The notes beneath the pieces were generated by a model. The model worked only from the letters and a program-made list of their open reading frames with translations. It did no database searches and was not told the origin of the DNA. Source: Haladaptatus salinisoli (lineage in GTDB: Archaea; Halobacteriota; Halobacteria; Halobacteriales; Haladaptataceae). Taken from it: DNA of 64,000 nt. The translations under genes were made by a program, and so were the position numbers. The stretch's first letter is position 1. Each line of letters opens with the position of its first letter. Below are positions 60,664 to 64,000 of this stretch, piece after piece. Location of the stretch: assembly GCF_020614375.1 (NCBI RefSeq), contig NZ_CP085330.1, positions 434,001 to 498,000 of the forward strand, given 5' to 3'.

Positions 60664-61683
60664 TCAGTCGAGGTCTATCGAGACGCGCTCGCCCGACCTC
60701 GCCGACTCGTAGGCCGCCTCCGTGAGCGCGGTCACGGCGAACGCGTCGCGGGCGGTCGCGGGGGGTTCTTCCCCGCTCTCGATGGCGTCGATGAACGCCG
60801 CGGCCTTGCTATCGTGGCGTTGATTGTCGAGGAAGGGGACGACGGTCGTACTGTCCTCTTCTATCTCCGTCAACTGGCGGGGTTCCCACTGTCGCCCTTC
60901 GAGGTACAGCGCCCCCTCGTCGTCCCAGACGTGGACGTGTTCGCGGACGCAGGGCGCGTCGCTGTACACCGAGATGCTGGCGGACGACCCCTCCTCGAAC
61001 TCGACCGTGAGTTGCGCCCGTTTGTCCACCCGCCGGGCGTCGTCGGCGAACTTCATGTTCGCCTGCACGGAGGTGGGCGTCAGTCCGGTCGTCCAGAGGA
61101 CGGCGTCGATGAGGTGACTGCCGGTGTCGTAGAGGTTGCCGCCGCCGGAGAGGTCGGGGTCGGTTCGCCACGTGTCCTCGAACCGCGAGATCCAGTTCTG
61201 CGTGATCTCGGCGCTGATGAACCGCGGCGTCAGGTCGGTCCCGTTCCACCGCTCTCGCGCGCGGACGAACGCCTGATTGAGGTGACGCTGGTAGCCGACC
61301 ATGAGCACTTGGTCGCCCTCGCTCCGTTCGACGAGTTCGCGGGCCGTCTCGCGGTCGGTCGTGAGCGGTTTGTCGCAGAGGACGTGTAGTCCGCGGTCGA
61401 ACGCCTTCGTCACCTGCTCGTAGTGGAACGCGTGCGGCGTTCCGATGAGTACGGCGTCCAACTCCTCCGCGTCGAGCATCTCGTCGTACGCCTCGTACCG
61501 CGAGCCTTTCCCGACGTAGAGTTTCTCTCCCGCCTCGTCTCGCGCCGCATCGCTCACGTCCGCGAGGGCGACGACCGTCGAGCGGGGGTCTTCCTCGAAC
61601 TCCCGACCGACGGTCTGTCCGATGTAACCACCGCCGACGACTCCGACTCTAAGCTTCTCCTGTTGTGGATTTGCGCCTGACAT
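60664..61683 (-). CDS. Gfo/Idh/MocA family oxidoreductase
   Basis: This 339-residue protein has an N-terminal Rossmann domain (VGVVGGGYIGQTVGREF, then VVALADVSDAARD) and the signature GLHVLCDKPLTTDRETARELV, where the Lys of the DKP box is catalytic. A C-terminal alpha/beta domain follows with a possible catalytic pair in GGGNLYDTGSHLIDAVLW. It should oxidise or reduce a sugar, inositol or related compound with NAD(P). The substrate cannot be read. Confidence 0.92.
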   Translation of the reverse strand: MSGANPQQEKLRVGVVGGGYIGQTVGREFEEDPRSTVVALADVSDAARDEAGEKLYVGKGSRYEAYDEMLDAEELDAVLIGTPHAFHYEQVTKAFDRGLHVLCDKPLTTDRETARELVERSEGDQVLMVGYQRHLNQAFVRARERWNGTDLTPRFISAEITQNWISRFEDTWRTDPDLSGGGNLYDTGSHLIDAVLWTTGLTPTSVQANMKFADDARRVDKRAQLTVEFEEGSSASISVYSDAPCVREHVHVWDDEGALYLEGRQWEPRQLTEIEEDSTTVVPFLDNQRHDSKAAAFIDAIESGEEPPATARDAFAVTALTEAAYESARSGERVSIDLD

Positions 61684-61759
61684 GAATTGTACCTGGGACT
61701 GGAGTAAATCTTTCCGCTCGTCGGTTGGCGGGGTCGGGACTTATGTCTCACGGCGGTCG

Positions 61760-63001
61760 CTACGATTCGTACGCGAGCGCGACGACCCGACCGTCACCGT
61801 AGGTGACGTAAATTTCCTCGGCACCGTCGCCGTCCAGGTCGGCGAGCGCCGGATGCGTGTAGATGGGAACCGACCGCTCGTACGTCGCCAACACGTCGCC
61901 CGAGTCGGGTTCGACGACGGCGACCGTGCCGTCGTTCGTCGTCGCCACGAGTTCGGACTCGTCGTCGCCGTCCACGTCGCCGACGAGCGGCGGCGGCGTC
62001 ATCTGCGTACCGGTCGTCAGCGAAGTCTTCCACTCGACGCTGCCGTCGGTCGCCCGAAGCGCGAACAGCGTCCCGTCGCGGGAGACGGCGTACACCTCCG
62101 GCGTACCGTCCCCGTCCGCGTCCGAGACGTCGTGAACCGCCGCGAGGTCGCCGACCGAACGGCGCCACTCGACGCTTCCGTCGTTCCCGTCCACGAGGAC
62201 GACGGCACCGCCCGACGTCGCGACCGAGATCTCGATCGCGGGGTCGTCGTCCGCCTGTCCGGTGCCCATCCAGAGGATGGAGCTATCGACGGCGTCGTTC
62301 CGCCATTCGGTTCGGTTGTCTCCGTTCAGCAGCACGACGCGGCCGCCGTCGGCCGACGCCACGCCGACCGCGAGTTCGGTGGAACCGTCGGCGTCGAAAT
62401 CGGCGGCGGCGGGTTGCGCCCACACCGTGCCGCCGAGGTTCCGACTCCACAGCGCGGTTCCGTTCGCCCGGACGACCGAGAGCTGCCCTTTCACGTCCAC
62501 CACGGCGGTCTCCCGTCCCGAGTCGGGCGCGAGGTTCGAAACGACGGGCTGCGTGTAGCCATACGCGCTGAGTTCGTGACGCATCTCCTCGTCGCCCGAG
62601 AGCGGATGGTAGGCCGTGACTCGCTGCTCCGTACTCGTCGCCAGCACCTCTCGGGTTCCGTCGCCGTCGAAGTCCGCCACGGTCGGGTCGGCAACGGCGT
62701 GGAGGGTGCAGTTGGCGGGCGAGACCCGGTCGTCCCAGACGACGCTACCGTCGTTCGCGTCGAGCGCGTACAGCCCGCACCCCGTCCCGTTTCCGCGGTC
62801 GCTTATCGGCGCGAAGACGAGCGACCGTCCCGAGACGTTGGCCGCCGCCGGGGCGTGGTGATTTCCGTTCATGTCTCGCCCGGTGTCGCTGACCCAGCGT
62901 TCCGAGAGCGTCCCGCCGTCGCTCGCGCCGAACGCGACGAATCCGACGCCGACGAGGGCGGCGACGGCGACGAAGAGAACCGCCCCGGTTGTGAAGCGCA
63001 T
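61760..63001 (-). CDS. secreted or membrane-anchored beta-propeller protein (PQQ/FG-GAP type)
   Basis: This 413-residue protein has an N-terminal hydrophobic segment (TTGAVLFVAVAALVGVGF) that may be a signal or anchor. A beta-propeller of about seven blades follows with repeated strands (VADFDGDGTREVLATS, AAADFDADGSTELAVGVA, DVSDADGDGTPEVYAVS, LADLDGDGAEEIYVTY). These D-x-D-x-D loops suit Ca2+ binding, as in FG-GAP/VCBS repeats. It could be a surface binding protein rather than an enzyme. Confidence 0.85.
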   Translation of the reverse strand: MRFTTGAVLFVAVAALVGVGFVAFGASDGGTLSERWVSDTGRDMNGNHHAPAAANVSGRSLVFAPISDRGNGTGCGLYALDANDGSVVWDDRVSPANCTLHAVADPTVADFDGDGTREVLATSTEQRVTAYHPLSGDEEMRHELSAYGYTQPVVSNLAPDSGRETAVVDVKGQLSVVRANGTALWSRNLGGTVWAQPAAADFDADGSTELAVGVASADGGRVVLLNGDNRTEWRNDAVDSSILWMGTGQADDDPAIEISVATSGGAVVLVDGNDGSVEWRRSVGDLAAVHDVSDADGDGTPEVYAVSRDGTLFALRATDGSVEWKTSLTTGTQMTPPPLVGDVDGDDESELVATTNDGTVAVVEPDSGDVLATYERSVPIYTHPALADLDGDGAEEIYVTYGDGRVVALAYES

Positions 63002-63124
63002 CGAGTGTCCTTGGAATTCGTCGGGGAAAAGCGCTCCCTCTCGGCGACGGGATTCGAGGCGCGTACCACGTTCGTTCTGCGCCCCGCGAGCGTCGGCGAA
63101 CGTCCCGATCTGATCGGACGAACG

Positions 63125-64000
63125 CTACGTCGGGAGCGGTCCCGTCGGACCGGAAGTGGTCGGGTGCCACCCATCCGCCACCTCGAAGATGGCGACTCCG
63201 TCGTTTTCGAACACGAGGCGATACTGCGACGAGGAGAGCATGGTCGCCATCATCGTGTTCGGTTGCGACATCTGCATCCCGCGAATCGTGTAGGTTCCTT
63301 TCGGAACGTAGACGTAGTCGGGGTGGACTCGAATCTCCATCAACCGTCCCGTCAAGCAGTACGAACTGTGACACCGCGATAGCTGGCGGAAGTGACGCAA
63401 CTGGGAGCGATACTGGGAGTGACCCTTCCACTCGACGCCCCAGGGGCCGACGAGTATCGTCCGGTCGGTCTGCTGCGGAAACCACTCGGCCGCGTCCCCC
63501 AGCACGACGAACTCCGCGGACGGACTGGTGTTCGATTCCGCCCACGCCATCGCCTCGACGTCGCCGTCGTCCACGAACTGCGGAAGCGACGGACTCCCGG
63601 CGTGAGCGTTCAACCCGCCCGTCGCGTACAGCGTCCCGCCGCTGAGTCCGACGGTCACGAGGAGCACGACCGAGAACGTCACGACCTTCTCTCGGTTCAG
63701 CGACACCAACGCGCCGTCCTTCAACCAGCGAGCGATTCCGTCGAAGACGAATCGCGCGCTGACGAGCGCGCCGACGAGGAACACGAAACGGGGTTCGCCT
63801 ATGGCCGCGACGACGACGAACAACCACGCCGGCAGGAAGAACTCCCGTTTCAGCACTAGCCAGAGACACCCGACGGCGGGAATCATGTACCAAACGGACA
63901 GGAACGGCGGTTCGTTGAGTTGTTGCTTGAACAGGTGTTTCACCGTGGGAATAACGCCCCCGATGCCGCCGTGGGTGCCCGCCGCGGCCGCGAACACGGT
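63125..64000 (-). CDS. membrane protein, C-terminal part (truncated by window edge)
   Basis: The reverse frame is open to the right edge, so the N-terminus is missing. About four hydrophobic segments (for example FLSVWYMIPAVGCLWLVL and VVTFSVVLLVTVGLSGGTLY) are followed by an extracellular domain of about 180 residues with four cysteine-free strands, EWFPQQTDRTILVGPWGVEW and RCHSSYCLTGRLMEIRVHPD. The layout (helices, then a mixed domain ending EVADGWHPTTSG) resembles GT-C-type glycosyltransferases of surface glycans. Family and function are uncertain. Confidence 0.6.
   Translation of the reverse strand, partial: TVFAAAAGTHGGIGGVIPTVKHLFKQQLNEPPFLSVWYMIPAVGCLWLVLKREFFLPAWLFVVVAAIGEPRFVFLVGALVSARFVFDGIARWLKDGALVSLNREKVVTFSVVLLVTVGLSGGTLYATGGLNAHAGSPSLPQFVDDGDVEAMAWAESNTSPSAEFVVLGDAAEWFPQQTDRTILVGPWGVEWKGHSQYRSQLRHFRQLSRCHSSYCLTGRLMEIRVHPDYVYVPKGTYTIRGMQMSQPNTMMATMLSSSQYRLVFENDGVAIFEVADGWHPTTSGPTGPLPT

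Overview
The window is chromosomal DNA of a haloarchaeon (class Halobacteria). The predicted proteins are strongly acidic and the base composition is G+C rich with G/C-dominated third codon positions. Many genes look leaderless, with a TATA-like box about 25-30 bases before the start codon. There are Tat signals and Tat lipoproteins, a bacterio-opsin-activator-type regulator, SpoIIM/DUF1616/DUF6684-type proteins and a haloarchaeal heme-copper oxidase subunit. I cannot name the genus. No tRNA, rRNA, CRISPR array or intact transposase was seen.

Layout. 1-15.3 kb is ordinary core and metabolic sequence: a truncated MscS-type channel, a MacB-like ABC exporter pair, a DJ-1/PfpI protein, tryptophanase, a sulfatase-like enzyme, a Ca2+/Na+ antiporter-type protein, a permease with an embedded YHS metal-binding domain, hydrolases, a Tat-exported protein and an aldo/keto reductase. 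15.6-28.5 kb is a visibly more A+T-rich surface-glycan island: GT2 glycosyltransferase, polysaccharide deacetylase, FemAB-like transferase, two GT4 glycosyltransferases, DUF1616 protein, a large GT-C-like membrane protein, a Wzx-type flippase and a beta-helix protein. Together these could build, modify and flip a lipid-linked surface glycan. 28.8-43 kb returns to G+C-rich housekeeping and signalling genes: a histidine kinase with a pseudo-receiver, an enolase-superfamily enzyme, DoxX, a frameshifted SCP2-like gene, a HAD phosphatase, a K+ channel with two RCK modules, a SpoIIM protein, a Bat-type regulator and an MmgE/PrpD protein.

43.0-47.7 kb is the most unusual part. Two nearly identical 110-residue secreted proteins carry one copy of a Gln/Asn/Ala repeat of about 50 residues. 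A 499-residue secreted protein carries five copies of the same repeat. The repeat alternates polar and small residues like the curlin repeats of bacterial curli amyloid (CsgA/CsgB). A further small secreted protein lies between them. I propose this as a candidate archaeal curli-like or beta-solenoid fibre locus. All four genes have recognisable or weak Shine-Dalgarno-like sequences, unlike the leaderless genes around them, and the large gene has a 480-base A+T-rich upstream region with nested palindromes.

47.9-52.6 kb is again more A+T-rich and looks acquired: phosphosulfolactate synthase (ComA), a DUF2269-like membrane protein, a metallo-beta-lactamase-fold hydrolase flanked by two related repeat fragments, a Tat lipoprotein and a methyltransferase. 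52.8-64 kb is G+C-rich metabolism and respiration: aldo/keto reductase, NUP-family protein, acetolactate-synthase-like TPP enzyme, a lone succinate dehydrogenase iron-sulfur subunit, an epimerase, heme-copper oxidase subunit I with its small partner, a Gfo/Idh/MocA oxidoreductase, a beta-propeller protein and a membrane protein cut by the window end.
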